Positions 19,042 through 28,476 of a DNA stretch of 64,000 nucleotides are shown here, in pieces. The translations under genes were made by a program, and so were the position numbers. How positions within the stretch are numbered: the stretch's first letter is position 1; each line of letters begins with the position of its first letter. The notes under the pieces are model-generated. The model saw only the letters and a program-made list of their open reading frames with translations, was not told the origin of the DNA and made no database searches. Source of the stretch: NCED01 sp035493955 (GTDB lineage Bacteria; Pseudomonadota; Alphaproteobacteria; Caulobacterales; Caulobacteraceae); contig DATJHI010000015.1 in NCBI GenBank assembly GCA_035493955.1, positions 130,109 through 194,108 on the forward strand, written 5' to 3'.

Positions 19042-19514
19042 GCGATCTGGTCGTCCTGGACGCCGATGCGGCCGATCTTCTGGCCGAGATCCACGCCAGC
19101 GCCTTCGACCGGCCCTGGGACGCGGGCGACCTCGCCGACATGATGAGCGGCCACGGCGCCCACCTCTTGGCCCTGCGGGCGGAGGGCCGGATCGAGGGCT
19201 TCATCCTGTTCCAGGCGGTGGCGGGGGAGGCGGAGATCCTGACCCTGGCGGTGCGGCCGGACGCCCGGCGGCGGGGATTTGGCCTGATCCTGGTCGAAGG
19301 CGCCGCCGCCAAGGCGCAGGCCGCCGGGGCCGCGACCCTTTGGCTGGACGTGGCCGCCGATAACGAATCCGCCCTTGGCCTCTATAGCCGCGCCGGCTTC
19401 GAGACCCTGGGGCGGCGGCGCGGCTACTACCGGATCGGACCGAACCACAGCGTCGATGCAATCGTCATGCGCAGGGCGCTTAACACCGCCCCCGCTTCGC
19501 ATTATTCTCCATAA
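19038..19514 (+). CDS. rimI: Ribosomal-protein-alanine N-acetyltransferase RimI-like (GNAT)
   Basis: 158-residue GNAT. The acetyl-CoA binding motif A is present (LTLAVRPDARRRGFGLILVEGA), then LWLDVAADNESALGLYSRAGFE and RRGYYRI. By position next to tsaB it is the RimI homologue that acetylates S18. The next gene, fur, starts 17 bp on. Confidence 0.9.
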   Translation: MSDLVVLDADAADLLAEIHASAFDRPWDAGDLADMMSGHGAHLLALRAEGRIEGFILFQAVAGEAEILTLAVRPDARRRGFGLILVEGAAAKAQAAGAATLWLDVAADNESALGLYSRAGFETLGRRRGYYRIGPNHSVDAIVMRRALNTAPASHYSP

Positions 19515-19531
19515 AAGCGAAGGAGTTGCGA

Positions 19532-19948
19532 GTGGATCGCATCGAGAATCTCTGCGCCGAAAAGGGCATGCGGATGACCGACCAACGTCGGGTCGTCGCG
19601 CGGGTCCTTTCGCAGTCCCACGACCACCCGGATGTCGAGGAACTGTACCGCCGCGCCGCCGCCGTCGATCCGCACATCTCGATCGCCACCGTCTATCGGA
19701 CCGTACGCCTGTTCGAGGAGGCGGGGATCATCGCGCGCCACGACTTCCGCGACGGCCGTTCCCGCTATGAGGAACAGACCGACGAGCATCACGACCATCT
19801 GATCGACCTGAAGTCGGGCCAGGTGGTGGAGTTCGTCGACGACGAGATCGAGCGGCTGCAGCACGCCATCGCCGAGCGGCTCGGCTACAAGCTGGTCGCC
19901 CATCGGCTCGAACTCTATGGCACGCCGATCGACGAGGGTGCGCAGTAG
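19532..19948 (+). CDS. fur: Ferric uptake regulator Fur
   Basis: 138 residues: winged helix (GMRMTDQRRVVARVLSQS, ISIATVYRTVRLFEEAGI) and metal-binding region (DEHHDHLIDLKSGQVVEFVDDEIE, then HRLELYG). The Cys pairs found in Zur/PerR are absent, as in Caulobacter-type Fur. The GTG at 19532 lies 6 nt after GAAGGAG and is preferred over a TTG two codons upstream. Confidence 0.94.
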   Translation: MDRIENLCAEKGMRMTDQRRVVARVLSQSHDHPDVEELYRRAAAVDPHISIATVYRTVRLFEEAGIIARHDFRDGRSRYEEQTDEHHDHLIDLKSGQVVEFVDDEIERLQHAIAERLGYKLVAHRLELYGTPIDEGAQ

Positions 19949-20007
19949 GATCCGTCATCCGGGGGCCGAAACTTGCGATCGGCGTCCGCCGACCTCATAA
20001 GCGCTGC

Positions 20008-21417
20008 ATGGACGAGACCGCGGCCCTGAAGCGCCTCTACATCAAGACCTACGGCTGTCAGATGAACGTCTACGACAGCGAGCGCATGGCCGATGTCCTG
20101 CGCCCGCTGGGCTACGCCACGACCGAAGTCCCCGACGGCGCGGACCTGGTGGTGCTGAACACCTGCCATATTCGCGAGAAGGCGGCCGAAAAGGTCTATT
20201 CGGAGCTCGGCCGCATCAAGGAAATGCGCGACGCCAAGGCTGAAGCCGGCGGGGGTCGGATGACCGTGGCCGTGGCCGGCTGCGTCGCCCAGGCCGAAGG
20301 CGCCGAGATCATGCGCCGCGCCCCGGTGGTCGACCTGGTGGTCGGGCCCCAGGCCTACCACCAGTTCCCCGAACTGATCGCCAGGATCAGCCGCGCCCGC
20401 GGAGAGCGCCTGTCCGCCGACTTCGCCCCCGAGGCCAAGTTCGACGCCCTGCCCGAGGCCCGGGCCTATCGGGGTCCGGCGGCCTTCCTGACGGTGCAGG
20501 AGGGTTGCGACAAGTTCTGCACCTTCTGCGTCGTGCCCTACACCCGCGGGGCCGAATATTCGCGGCCCGTCGCGGCGGTCGTCGCCGAGGCCGAACGGCT
20601 GGCCGCCCAGGGGGTGCGCGAGGTCACCCTGCTGGGCCAGAACGTCAACGCCTACAACGGCGAGGGCGAGGACGGCGTCCCCTCGACCCTGGCGCGGCTG
20701 GCCCGTCGCCTGGCCCGGATCCCCGGCCTGGACCGCATTCGCTACACCACCAGCCATCCCCGCGACATGGGCGAGGACCTGATCGCCGCCCATGCCGAGG
20801 TCGACGCCCTGATGCCCTATCTGCACCTGCCGGTGCAGTCGGGGTCCGACCGGATCCTGAAGGCGATGAACCGGGCGCACACCGCCGCCAGCTATCTGGA
20901 GCTGGTCGGGAAGATCCGCGCCGCCCGGCCCGACATCGCCCTGTCCGGCGACCTGATCGTCGGCTTCCCGGGCGAGACCGAGCAGGACTTCGAGGCCACC
21001 CTCGATCTGGTCCGCAGCGTCGGTTACGCCGCCTGCTTCTCGTTCAAATATTCACGCCGGCCGGGCACCCCCGCGGCCGCCATGCCCGGCCAGGTGGCCG
21101 AGGACGTCAAGATCGAGCGCCTGGCCCGTCTCAACGCCCTGATCGACCAGCAGGCGCTGGACTTCAACGCCGGGGCCGTCGGCCGCGTCCTGCCGGTGCT
21201 GTTCGAGAAACCCGGGCGCAATCCCGGCCAGATCATCGGCCGCAGTCCCTATCTCCAGGCGGTCTGGGTCGAGGGCCCGGCCTCCCTGATCGGGACCATC
21301 GTCCCGGTCCGCATCGACGCCAGCGCTCGCAACAGCCTGGCGGGAACCCTGGTCCCGGATGCGCGCTCCCCTTCCCGGCGGGCCAAGGCGTCCCCCGGAG
21401 CGAGCGAGGCCGCTTGA
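20008..21417 (+). CDS. miaB: tRNA-2-methylthio-N6-dimethylallyladenosine synthase MiaB
   Basis: 469-residue radical-SAM methylthiotransferase acting on A37 of tRNAs. N-terminal cluster cysteines are in TYGCQMN, NTCHIREKA and AGCVAQAEG; the radical-SAM CxxxCxxC lies in QEGCDKFCTFCVVPYTRG. A TRAM domain is at the end. Its stop overlaps a TTG start for phoH. Confidence 0.97.
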   Translation: MDETAALKRLYIKTYGCQMNVYDSERMADVLRPLGYATTEVPDGADLVVLNTCHIREKAAEKVYSELGRIKEMRDAKAEAGGGRMTVAVAGCVAQAEGAEIMRRAPVVDLVVGPQAYHQFPELIARISRARGERLSADFAPEAKFDALPEARAYRGPAAFLTVQEGCDKFCTFCVVPYTRGAEYSRPVAAVVAEAERLAAQGVREVTLLGQNVNAYNGEGEDGVPSTLARLARRLARIPGLDRIRYTTSHPRDMGEDLIAAHAEVDALMPYLHLPVQSGSDRILKAMNRAHTAASYLELVGKIRAARPDIALSGDLIVGFPGETEQDFEATLDLVRSVGYAACFSFKYSRRPGTPAAAMPGQVAEDVKIERLARLNALIDQQALDFNAGAVGRVLPVLFEKPGRNPGQIIGRSPYLQAVWVEGPASLIGTIVPVRIDASARNSLAGTLVPDARSPSRRAKASPGASEAA

Positions 21418-22376
21418 GCAGTCGCGGAACCCCTGAACAACTGGTCCTTTCGGACGCCGCCGTGCGCGCGGTGGCCGGGCCCAACAGCCGTCACGCCGCC
21501 CTGCTCGAAGACGCCTTCCAGGTGCTGATCGAGACCCCCGGCGGCGGAGTCAGCCTACGCGGGGACGCCAAGGGCCGTTCGGGGGCGCGCCGGGCCATCG
21601 AGGCCCTCGCCGCCCGCATCGAGACCGGCGCGGAGGTGGAGGAGAGCGACGTGCGCGCCGCCATCGTCGCCGCCCGCGCCGGCGACGGTCCGATCCCCAG
21701 CGGCGCCTCGTTGCCCCTCGGCCGGCGGGGCGTGATCGCGCCCAAGACGACCGCCCAGGCTCGCTACCTGGAAGCCCTGGCCAGCCACGAGCTGACCTTC
21801 GGGGTGGGACCGGCCGGCACCGGCAAGACCTATCTGGCCGTGGCCTACGGCGCCTCCTTGCTGCTGCGCGGCGAGGTCGACCGGCTGGTGGTCGCCCGCC
21901 CCGCGGTGGAGGCGGGCGAGCGGCTCGGCTTCCTTCCGGGCGACCTGACCGAAAAGGTCGATCCCTATCTGGCCCCGATCTGGGAAGCCCTGGCCGACCT
22001 GATGGGCGCCGAAGCCCTGCGCCGCCGCCGCGACCGCGGCGAGATCGAGGTGGCGCCGATCGCCTTCATGCGCGGCCGCACCCTGTCCCAGGCCTTCGTC
22101 ATCGTCGACGAAGCCCAAAACGCCTCGCGGCTGCAGATGAAGATGGTGCTGACCCGCCTGGGGGAAGGCGCGCGCATGGCCGTCACCGGCGACCCGAGCC
22201 AGGTCGACCTGATCAACCGAAACGACTCCGGGCTCAGCCACGCGATCTCCATACTGGAGGGGGTCAAGGGCGTGGCGGTGTCGCGCTTCGAATCCTCCGA
22301 CGTGGTCCGCCACCCCCTGGTGGAGCGTATCGTCAAGGCCTACGACGCGGACGACGCCCGCCGGAGCGGCAGTTGA
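21414..22376 (+). CDS. PhoH-family P-loop ATPase
   Basis: 320 residues. N-terminal KH-like part, then Walker A GVGPAGTGKTYLA at about residue 130, VARPAVEAGERLGFLPGD, Walker B AFVIVDEAQNAS and the end motif HPLVERIVKAYD. The exact role is uncertain; the family works with YbeY in RNA metabolism. The TTG start (21414) overlaps the miaB TGA and the end overlaps ybeY by 4 bp. Confidence 0.93.
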   Translation: MSSRGTPEQLVLSDAAVRAVAGPNSRHAALLEDAFQVLIETPGGGVSLRGDAKGRSGARRAIEALAARIETGAEVEESDVRAAIVAARAGDGPIPSGASLPLGRRGVIAPKTTAQARYLEALASHELTFGVGPAGTGKTYLAVAYGASLLLRGEVDRLVVARPAVEAGERLGFLPGDLTEKVDPYLAPIWEALADLMGAEALRRRRDRGEIEVAPIAFMRGRTLSQAFVIVDEAQNASRLQMKMVLTRLGEGARMAVTGDPSQVDLINRNDSGLSHAISILEGVKGVAVSRFESSDVVRHPLVERIVKAYDADDARRSGS

Positions 22377-22837
22377 ACGCGGTCGCGATCGAGGTCGAGG
22401 ACGAAGCCTGGACCGAGGCCCTGGCCGACGCCGAAGCGATCGTGGAGCGGGCGGCCTTGGCGGCGCTCTCCTCCCTCCCGCCGGGGGAGATCGAGATCTC
22501 CGTCCTGCTCACCGACGACGCCACCATCCGCGCCCTGAACGCCCGCTTCCGCGACAAGGACGCCGCCACCAACGTGCTGTCCTTCCCCGCGCCGGCGTTC
22601 GCCCGCCCGCACCTGGGCGACCTGGCCCTGGCCTTCGGGACCTGCGCGGCGGAGGCCAAGGCCCAGGACAAGACCTTGGCCGATCATCTCTCGCACTTGA
22701 CGGTCCACGGCGTTCTCCATCTGTTAGGTTACGACCACGAGGCCGACGAAGAGGCCGAAGTGATGGAACAGATGGAACGGACGATCTTGAAGACTCTGGG
22801 CGTCAGCGACCCCTATGCCCTGGGTCCCGATGCCTAG
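22373..22837 (+). CDS. ybeY: Endoribonuclease YbeY
   Basis: 154-residue metalloendoribonuclease for rRNA maturation. The zinc motif H-X3-H-X5-H is seen in LTVHGVLHLLGYDHE; the preceding core is FRDKDAATNVLSFPAP. It starts with a TTG overlapping the phoH stop. Confidence 0.95.
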   Translation: MNAVAIEVEDEAWTEALADAEAIVERAALAALSSLPPGEIEISVLLTDDATIRALNARFRDKDAATNVLSFPAPAFARPHLGDLALAFGTCAAEAKAQDKTLADHLSHLTVHGVLHLLGYDHEADEEAEVMEQMERTILKTLGVSDPYALGPDA

Positions 22838-23798
22838 CCCAGACGGCCGAAGTCCCGCGGCCGCGGCCGCGGACATCCCCTTCAAACGCCGGCCCCGCCG
22901 GGCGGGCATGGCCGAGCGACTGAAGCGCTGGCTGAGCGGCCAGGCGGCCCCGCCGGTGGTCGCCGACCACGTCTCCCCCGCCGCCGCGGAGGCCGAAGTC
23001 GACCTGGTCGACCAGGCGGAGGTGTTCCAGACCCTGCGCGTCTCCGACGTGATGACGCCGCGGGCCGACATCGCGGCCCTGGAAATCTCCACGCCCCTGG
23101 CCGAGGTGGCGCGCCAGTTCGTCGAGGTCGAGCATTCGCGTATGCCGATCTATCGCGAGACCCTGGATGATCCGGTCGGCGTGGTCCACATCAAGGACCT
23201 GATGCGGCTGATCGCGCCCCCCGACGGGGACGCCGAGGAGTGGCCGGCGCCGCCCTGGCGCGAGCCGGTGCTGCACCGGCTGCGCCGCGAGGTGCTCTAC
23301 GTTCCGGCCTCCATGCGCACCGCCGATCTCCTGCTGAAGATGCGGGTGGCGCGGATTCACATGGCGCTGGTGATCGACGAGTTCGGCGGCACCGACGGGC
23401 TGGTGACGCTGGAGGACCTGATCGAGGCGGTGGTCGGCGAGATCGACGACGAGCACGACGAGGAGGCCGAGGCCGCCATCGTCGCCCGCCCCGGCGGGGT
23501 GTTCGAGGCCGACGCCCGCGTGCCGCTGGAGGAGCTGGAGGCCCTGCTGGGCCGGACCCTCTCCCCTGAGGACCTGGAAGAAGAGATCGACACCGTCGCC
23601 GGGCTGGTGGCGACCTTGGCCGGCCGGGTGCCGCAGCGAGGCGAGGTGATCGTGCACCCTGACGGCTTCGATTTCGAGGTGATCGACGCCGATCCACGGC
23701 GGATCAAACGCCTGCGCATCCGGCCCCACCAACGGCCGGCGGAGGACGCCGACGGCGAGGCGGAGGCCCCCGCCATCCCTTCCGACGACACGAAATGA
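22830..23798 (+). CDS. CorC/HlyC-type CBS-domain protein
   Basis: 322 residues: LRVSDVMTPRADIAALEI begins two CBS domains (RMPIYRETLDDPVGVVHIKDL, HMALVIDEFGGTDGLVTLEDLIEAVVGEI), followed by a CorC_HlyC domain (GVFEADARVPLEELEALLG, DTVAGLVATLAGRVPQRGE). There is no membrane domain, so it is the cytosolic CorC type implicated in Mg/Co efflux. An upstream ATG at 22815 is possible. It overlaps lnt by 4 bp. Confidence 0.9.
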   Translation: MPSPDGRSPAAAAADIPFKRRPRRAGMAERLKRWLSGQAAPPVVADHVSPAAAEAEVDLVDQAEVFQTLRVSDVMTPRADIAALEISTPLAEVARQFVEVEHSRMPIYRETLDDPVGVVHIKDLMRLIAPPDGDAEEWPAPPWREPVLHRLRREVLYVPASMRTADLLLKMRVARIHMALVIDEFGGTDGLVTLEDLIEAVVGEIDDEHDEEAEAAIVARPGGVFEADARVPLEELEALLGRTLSPEDLEEEIDTVAGLVATLAGRVPQRGEVIVHPDGFDFEVIDADPRRIKRLRIRPHQRPAEDADGEAEAPAIPSDDTK

Positions 23799-25360
23799 GC
23801 ACGGCCTCCGTGGCCGAGCGCCGCGCCCTCGCCGGCCTGCCGGGCCTGTTGCTGGCGTTCGGCGGAGGGGCGGCGGCAGGGCTGGCCCATCCGCCGTTCG
23901 GTCTCCTGCCCGGCCTGCTCGGGTTCGCCCTAGTGCTCCACACCCTCGACGCCGCCCCCCTTGGCCGCCCCCTGCGCGCAGCCTTCGCCCGGGGCTGGGC
24001 GGCGGGCTTCGCCTATTTCCTGGTTGGCACATGGTGGGTGGGCGAGGCCTTCATGGTCGACGCCGCCGCCCACGCCTGGCAGGCGCCCTTCGCGGTCACC
24101 CTGCTGCCGGCGGGCCTGGCCCTGTTCTGGGGCGCCGCCGCCCTGGTCTATCGGGCCCTTGCCCCTGTCGGAGTCCGCCGGGTCCTGCTGTTCGCCGCCC
24201 TGTTCGCCCTGGCCGAATGGCTGCGCGGCAACGTCCTGACCGGCTTTCCCTGGGACCTGCCGGGGGAGGCCTGGCAGGCGGGATCGGCTCCGTCCCAGGC
24301 CGCCGCCCTGGTCGGCGCCTATGGGCTGAGTTTCGTCACCCTGGCCATCGCCGCCGCCCCGGCCGTGCTGGCGGGACCCGGAGGCAGGACGACGAAGATG
24401 GCGGCCGTGGGCCTCGCCGTCCTGGCCCTGACCGGACTGTGGATCGGCGGGGCGATGCGGCTGTCGGAGCCGCGCCCGGCCGACACCGGCCTGTGGGTGC
24501 GGGTGGTCCAGCCGGATATCCCCCAGGCGATGAAGTGGTCGCCCCAGGCGTTCCAGGCCATCGTCGACCGCTATGTCCAGCTGACCGCCGCTCCGGCGCC
24601 GCGCCGCGCCGACGTGGTGATCTGGCCCGAAGCCGCCATCCCCGCCCAGGCCGACGACCTGTTCGCCAAGGGCGGCTGGACCGAGGCGGCCATCGCCGGC
24701 GCCCTGATTCCCGGCCAAACTCTCCTGGCCGGAGTGGTCCGCAGCGACGGCCCCCGCTATTTCAACAGCCTGCTGGCCCTGCGCCGCACCGGCGACGGCT
24801 TCGCCTTCCTCGCCCTCTATGACAAGTTCCGCCTGGTGCCCTTCGGCGAGTTCCTGCCGATGGAGGGCCTGCTCTCCCGCCTCGGCCTGAAGAAGCTGAT
24901 CGCGGTGGAGGGGAGCTTCACCACCGGTCCCCGGCCCGCCCCGATCGAACCGGCGGGCCTGCCGCGGCTGCAGCCCCTGATCTGCTACGAAAGCCTCTTT
25001 CCCGGCATCGCCAGGTCCGACGGGCTCCGTCCCGCCTGGATCGTCAATGTCTCCAACGACGCTTGGTTCGGCCGCACCTCGGGGCCGCTGCAGCACCTGA
25101 ACCTGGCCAGCTACCGCGCCATCGAGCAGGGCCTGCCCCTGGTGCGCGCCACCCCCACCGGGGTCTCGGCTTTCGTCGACGCCTATGGCCGCACCCTGAA
25201 GAGCCTGCCCCCCGGCAAGGGCGGGGTGCTGGACGCCGCCCTGCCCGGCGCGGTCGGCGCCACCCCCTATTCGCATTGGCGGGAGGGGCCGTTCTGGCTG
25301 ATGGTCCTGCTGGGCCTGGCCTGCGCCTGCCGGCCCCGGCGACGGGCCGCGCGTCCATGA
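23795..25360 (+). CDS. lnt: Apolipoprotein N-acyltransferase
   Basis: 521-residue inner-membrane enzyme that adds the third acyl chain to lipoproteins. About six N-terminal membrane segments precede a nitrilase domain with the Glu-Lys-Cys triad: Glu in VIWPEAAIPAQ, Lys in YDKFRLVPFGEFLP, Cys in LICYESLFPGI. A final helix closes the protein. It is translationally coupled at both ends. Confidence 0.96.
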   Translation: MSTASVAERRALAGLPGLLLAFGGGAAAGLAHPPFGLLPGLLGFALVLHTLDAAPLGRPLRAAFARGWAAGFAYFLVGTWWVGEAFMVDAAAHAWQAPFAVTLLPAGLALFWGAAALVYRALAPVGVRRVLLFAALFALAEWLRGNVLTGFPWDLPGEAWQAGSAPSQAAALVGAYGLSFVTLAIAAAPAVLAGPGGRTTKMAAVGLAVLALTGLWIGGAMRLSEPRPADTGLWVRVVQPDIPQAMKWSPQAFQAIVDRYVQLTAAPAPRRADVVIWPEAAIPAQADDLFAKGGWTEAAIAGALIPGQTLLAGVVRSDGPRYFNSLLALRRTGDGFAFLALYDKFRLVPFGEFLPMEGLLSRLGLKKLIAVEGSFTTGPRPAPIEPAGLPRLQPLICYESLFPGIARSDGLRPAWIVNVSNDAWFGRTSGPLQHLNLASYRAIEQGLPLVRATPTGVSAFVDAYGRTLKSLPPGKGGVLDAALPGAVGATPYSHWREGPFWLMVLLGLACACRPRRRAARP

Positions 25361-26217
25361 AGCCGCCGCCGAAGGACCCGGGCGAACTCGCCCCCGGCCT
25401 CTACATCGTCTCCACGCCGATCGGGAACCTGGGGGACCTGACCTTCCGGGCGCTGGAGGTGCTGACCGCCTGCGACATCGTCCTGGCCGAGGACACCCGG
25501 GTCACCGCGAAGTTGCTGTCGCGCTATGGCCTGTCGAAGAAGGTCGAGCGCTACGACGACAACACCGACGAGCGGGCGCGGCCCAAGGTGCTGGCCGCCC
25601 TGGCCGCGGGCAAGCGGCTGGCGCTGGTCTCCGACGCCGGCACGCCCCTGATCTCCGACCCCGGCTACCGGCTGGTGCGCGAGGCGGCGGCTCTGGGGCT
25701 GGCGGTGATCCCGGTGCCGGGCGCCTCGGCGCTGCTGGCGGCCCTGGCGGTGGCGGGCCTGCCCACCGACCGTTTCCTGTTCGCCGGCTTTCCCCCGGCC
25801 AAGTCGGCCGGCCGCCGGGCTCTCTTCGAGGAGCTGGCCGGGGTGCGCGCCACCCTGGCCTTCTACGAGACCGGTCCAAGGCTCGCCGCCAGCCTGGCCG
25901 ACATGGCGGCTGTGTTCGGCGGCCAGCGGGAGGCCATGGTCGCGCGCGAACTGACCAAGCTCTACGAGACCTGCCTCCGCGGGACCCTGGACAGCCTGGC
26001 CACCCATCCTCGGCTCGCCGCCCCCAAGGGCGAGATCGTCGTGCTGGTCGGGGCCGGCGCCGACGCCGCCCCGGAGGCCGGCGACGTGGACCGGGCCCTC
26101 GCCGACGCCCTGGCCCGGCTGGGCCCGTCCGAAGCCGCCGCCGAGGTGGCCAAGGCCTTCGGCCTGAAGAAGCGGGACCTCTACCGCCGGGCCCTCGATC
26201 TGAAGGGGGCCGGATGA
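25357..26217 (+). CDS. rsmI: 16S rRNA 2'-O-methyltransferase RsmI
   Basis: 286 residues, SAM-dependent methylation of C1402. LYIVSTPIGNLGDLTFRAL, VLAEDTRVTAKLL, ALVSDAGTPLISDPGYRLV and VIPVPGASALLAALAVAGL are the tetrapyrrole-methylase-fold motifs. The ATG overlaps the lnt TGA; yraN follows with a 4-bp overlap, the typical rsmI-yraN pair. Confidence 0.96.
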   Translation: MKPPPKDPGELAPGLYIVSTPIGNLGDLTFRALEVLTACDIVLAEDTRVTAKLLSRYGLSKKVERYDDNTDERARPKVLAALAAGKRLALVSDAGTPLISDPGYRLVREAAALGLAVIPVPGASALLAALAVAGLPTDRFLFAGFPPAKSAGRRALFEELAGVRATLAFYETGPRLAASLADMAAVFGGQREAMVARELTKLYETCLRGTLDSLATHPRLAAPKGEIVVLVGAGADAAPEAGDVDRALADALARLGPSEAAAEVAKAFGLKKRDLYRRALDLKGAG

Positions 26218-26636
26218 TCGCCGACCGGCTGAAGCAGGCCCGGATGGCGCGCGGCGGACGGGCGCGGCGGGATGGACGCTGGGCGGAGGTGGCGGCCGCG
26301 GTCTGGCTGATGGCCAAGGGCTGGCGGATCCTGGGCTTCCGGCTGAAATCCCGCGCCGGCGAGATCGACCTTCTGGCCCGGCGCGGTTCGGTGCTGGCGG
26401 TGGTGGAAGTCAAGCGCCGCGCCACGCTGGAGGCGGCCCTGGCCGCCGTGACCCCGACCCAGGCCGCCCGCCTGCGTCGGGCCGGCGCCGCCATCGCCGC
26501 CCGGCGGCCGGGCCTCCAGGGGCTTTCCATAAGATTGGATATGGTCGCGCTCGCACCCGGCCGCAGACCACGGCATATAGTCGATGCATGGGGACCAACT
26601 GGCGACCAGAACCCACACAGTCGGACGGGGCGATGA
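26214..26636 (+). CDS. yraN: YraN family (UPF0102) endonuclease-like protein
   Basis: 140 residues with a Holliday-junction-resolvase-like fold: LKSRAGEIDLLARRG and VVEVKRRATLEAAL give the E...D...ExK pattern of the PD-(D/E)XK superfamily. Its cellular role is not settled. It overlaps the next gene by ATGA at 26633. Confidence 0.9.
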   Translation: MIADRLKQARMARGGRARRDGRWAEVAAAVWLMAKGWRILGFRLKSRAGEIDLLARRGSVLAVVEVKRRATLEAALAAVTPTQAARLRRAGAAIAARRPGLQGLSIRLDMVALAPGRRPRHIVDAWGPTGDQNPHSRTGR

Positions 26637-27448
26637 CCCAGGAGGACGCCGAGCGGGCCCTCGCCGCCGCCGGCGCAGCGCCGGACGACCGTTTCCCCCT
26701 GTTCGAAGCGGCCCTGTCCTGCGCCCTGCATGAGGATCCGACCCGGGACCCTGAGCCCGCCCGCGCCCTGGTGACCACGGCGGCGGGGCTGCTGACCGAG
26801 CGACTGAAAGGGCTGCGGCCCGAGGACGCCATCTGCGAGGCCCTCGGGGGCGACCTCGACCTGCACGGCGACATGATGACCTACGAGGACCCGGCCAACG
26901 CCGACATCATTTCGGTGTGCGAGCGGCGCAAGGGCCTGCCGGTGGCCTTGGGCGTGATCTATCTGGAAGCGGCGCGCCGTTGCCGCCTGGAGGTCGCCGG
27001 CGTCGACTTTCCCGGCCACTTCATGCTGCGGATCGAGACCGACCAAGGGCCGATCGCCTTGGATCCCTTCGCCGGCGGGCGGGTGATCATGCCTTCCGAA
27101 TTGACCCGGCGGGCGCTGCAGACCGGGCTCACCCCCAACGCCGCCGACCGGATGGACGTGCTGATGGCCCCGGTGCCCGACCGCATGGTGGTGCTGAGGC
27201 TGCAGAACAACATCTTCGCCCGCGCCGCCTATGTCCGCGACTACGCCCGGGCGGAGCGCTCCGCCCTGCGCCGCGCCCTGATCGACCCCACCGACCACCG
27301 GCCCTGGATCGACGTTGCGGCGGCCCGGGAGGGCCAGGGCCGGCTCGCCGGCGCCCTGCAGGCGCTGAACCAGGCCCAGGAACTGGATGGCGGCGCCGCC
27401 CTGGCCGCCCGCGTCGCCCGTGAACGGCTGCGGCGGACGCTGAACTAG
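26633..27448 (+). CDS. SirB1/transglutaminase-like family protein with TPR tail
   Basis: 271 residues. The transglutaminase-like_2 core is ANADIISVCERRKGLPVALGVIYLEAARR and VDFPGHFMLRI; a TPR-like segment at the end has REGQGRLAGALQALNQAQEL. Relatives are found beside translation and rRNA-modification genes; no reaction is proven. The ATG at 26633 overlaps the yraN stop and is preferred to upstream frames. Confidence 0.85.
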   Translation: MTQEDAERALAAAGAAPDDRFPLFEAALSCALHEDPTRDPEPARALVTTAAGLLTERLKGLRPEDAICEALGGDLDLHGDMMTYEDPANADIISVCERRKGLPVALGVIYLEAARRCRLEVAGVDFPGHFMLRIETDQGPIALDPFAGGRVIMPSELTRRALQTGLTPNAADRMDVLMAPVPDRMVVLRLQNNIFARAAYVRDYARAERSALRRALIDPTDHRPWIDVAAAREGQGRLAGALQALNQAQELDGGAALAARVARERLRRTLN

Positions 27449-27525
27449 AAGCTGCCGCCAGCAATTCCGCGCGAACGGCGTCAAAAATCCCGCTATGGAT
27501 CGCGGCTCAGCCACGGAGACCGCGC

Positions 27526-28473
27526 ATGGGCCTGAAGGTCGCGATCCAGATGGACCCCATCGAGGGGGTCGACAGCCGCACCGACACCACCTTCCTGATG
27601 GCCCTGAACGCCCAGGAGCGCGGCCACCGGCTGTGGGTTTACCAGCCCGAACGGCTGGCTCTGGAGGACGGGCGCCTGACCGCCTCGGCCCGGCCCCTGA
27701 CCGTGAAGCCGACAGTGGGCGACCACTACGCCCTGGGCGCCTCGGAAACCCTCGATCTGGCCGAAGTCGACGTGGTGCTGATGCGCCAGGACCCGCCCTT
27801 CGACATGGCCTATATCACCGCCACCCACCTGCTCGAACACGTCCATCCCGGGACCCTGGTGGTGAACAATCCGGTCGAGGTCCGCAACGCGCCGGAGAAG
27901 CTGTTCGTCACCCACTTCCCCGGGGTGCAGCCGCCGACCCTGATCACCCGCGACGTCGACGCCATCGCCGACTTCAAGACCCGCTATCCGGACATGATCC
28001 TGAAGCCCCTCTACGGCAACGGCGGCTCGGGCGTGGCGCGGTTGAAGTCCGACGATCCCAATCTGAACGCCATGCTCGAGTTGCATTTCGCCCTGAGCCG
28101 GGAGCCGGTGATCTGCCAGGCCTTCCTTCCGGAGGTCTCCGCCGGGGATAAACGCATCCTGCTGGTCGATGGCGAGCCGGTGGGCGTGATCAACCGCGTG
28201 CCGCTGGCCGGACAGGTGCGGTCGAACCTGCACGTGGGCGGCCGGGCGGAAGCGGTGGAGCTGACGCCGCGGGACCGGGAGCTGTGCGCCATCATCGGGC
28301 CGGAACTGAAGCGGCGCGGCCTGCTGTTCGTCGGCATCGACGTGATCGGCCGCTACCTGACCGAGATCAACGTGACCTCCCCCACCGGCGCCCAGCAGTT
28401 GAAGCGCTTCACCGGCGTCGACGCCACCGCCCTGATGTGGGACCGGATCGAGGCGATCCGCGCCGACGGCTGA
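27526..28473 (+). CDS. gshB: Glutathione synthetase
   Basis: 315-residue ATP-grasp enzyme adding glycine to gamma-glutamylcysteine. Motifs LKVAIQMDPIEGVDSRTDTT, VLMRQDPPFDMAYITATHLLE, MILKPLYGNGGSGV, GDKRILLVDGEPVG and GIDVIGRYLTEINVTSPTG. The first enzyme, gshA, is at the left edge of the window. Confidence 0.97.
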   Translation: MGLKVAIQMDPIEGVDSRTDTTFLMALNAQERGHRLWVYQPERLALEDGRLTASARPLTVKPTVGDHYALGASETLDLAEVDVVLMRQDPPFDMAYITATHLLEHVHPGTLVVNNPVEVRNAPEKLFVTHFPGVQPPTLITRDVDAIADFKTRYPDMILKPLYGNGGSGVARLKSDDPNLNAMLELHFALSREPVICQAFLPEVSAGDKRILLVDGEPVGVINRVPLAGQVRSNLHVGGRAEAVELTPRDRELCAIIGPELKRRGLLFVGIDVIGRYLTEINVTSPTGAQQLKRFTGVDATALMWDRIEAIRADG

Positions 28474-28476
28474 GCC

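Noticed and set aside
20505..21413. Extension of the phoH frame into miaB
   Set aside because: Out-of-frame reading of miaB; the TTG at 21414 overlapping the miaB stop fits the family length.
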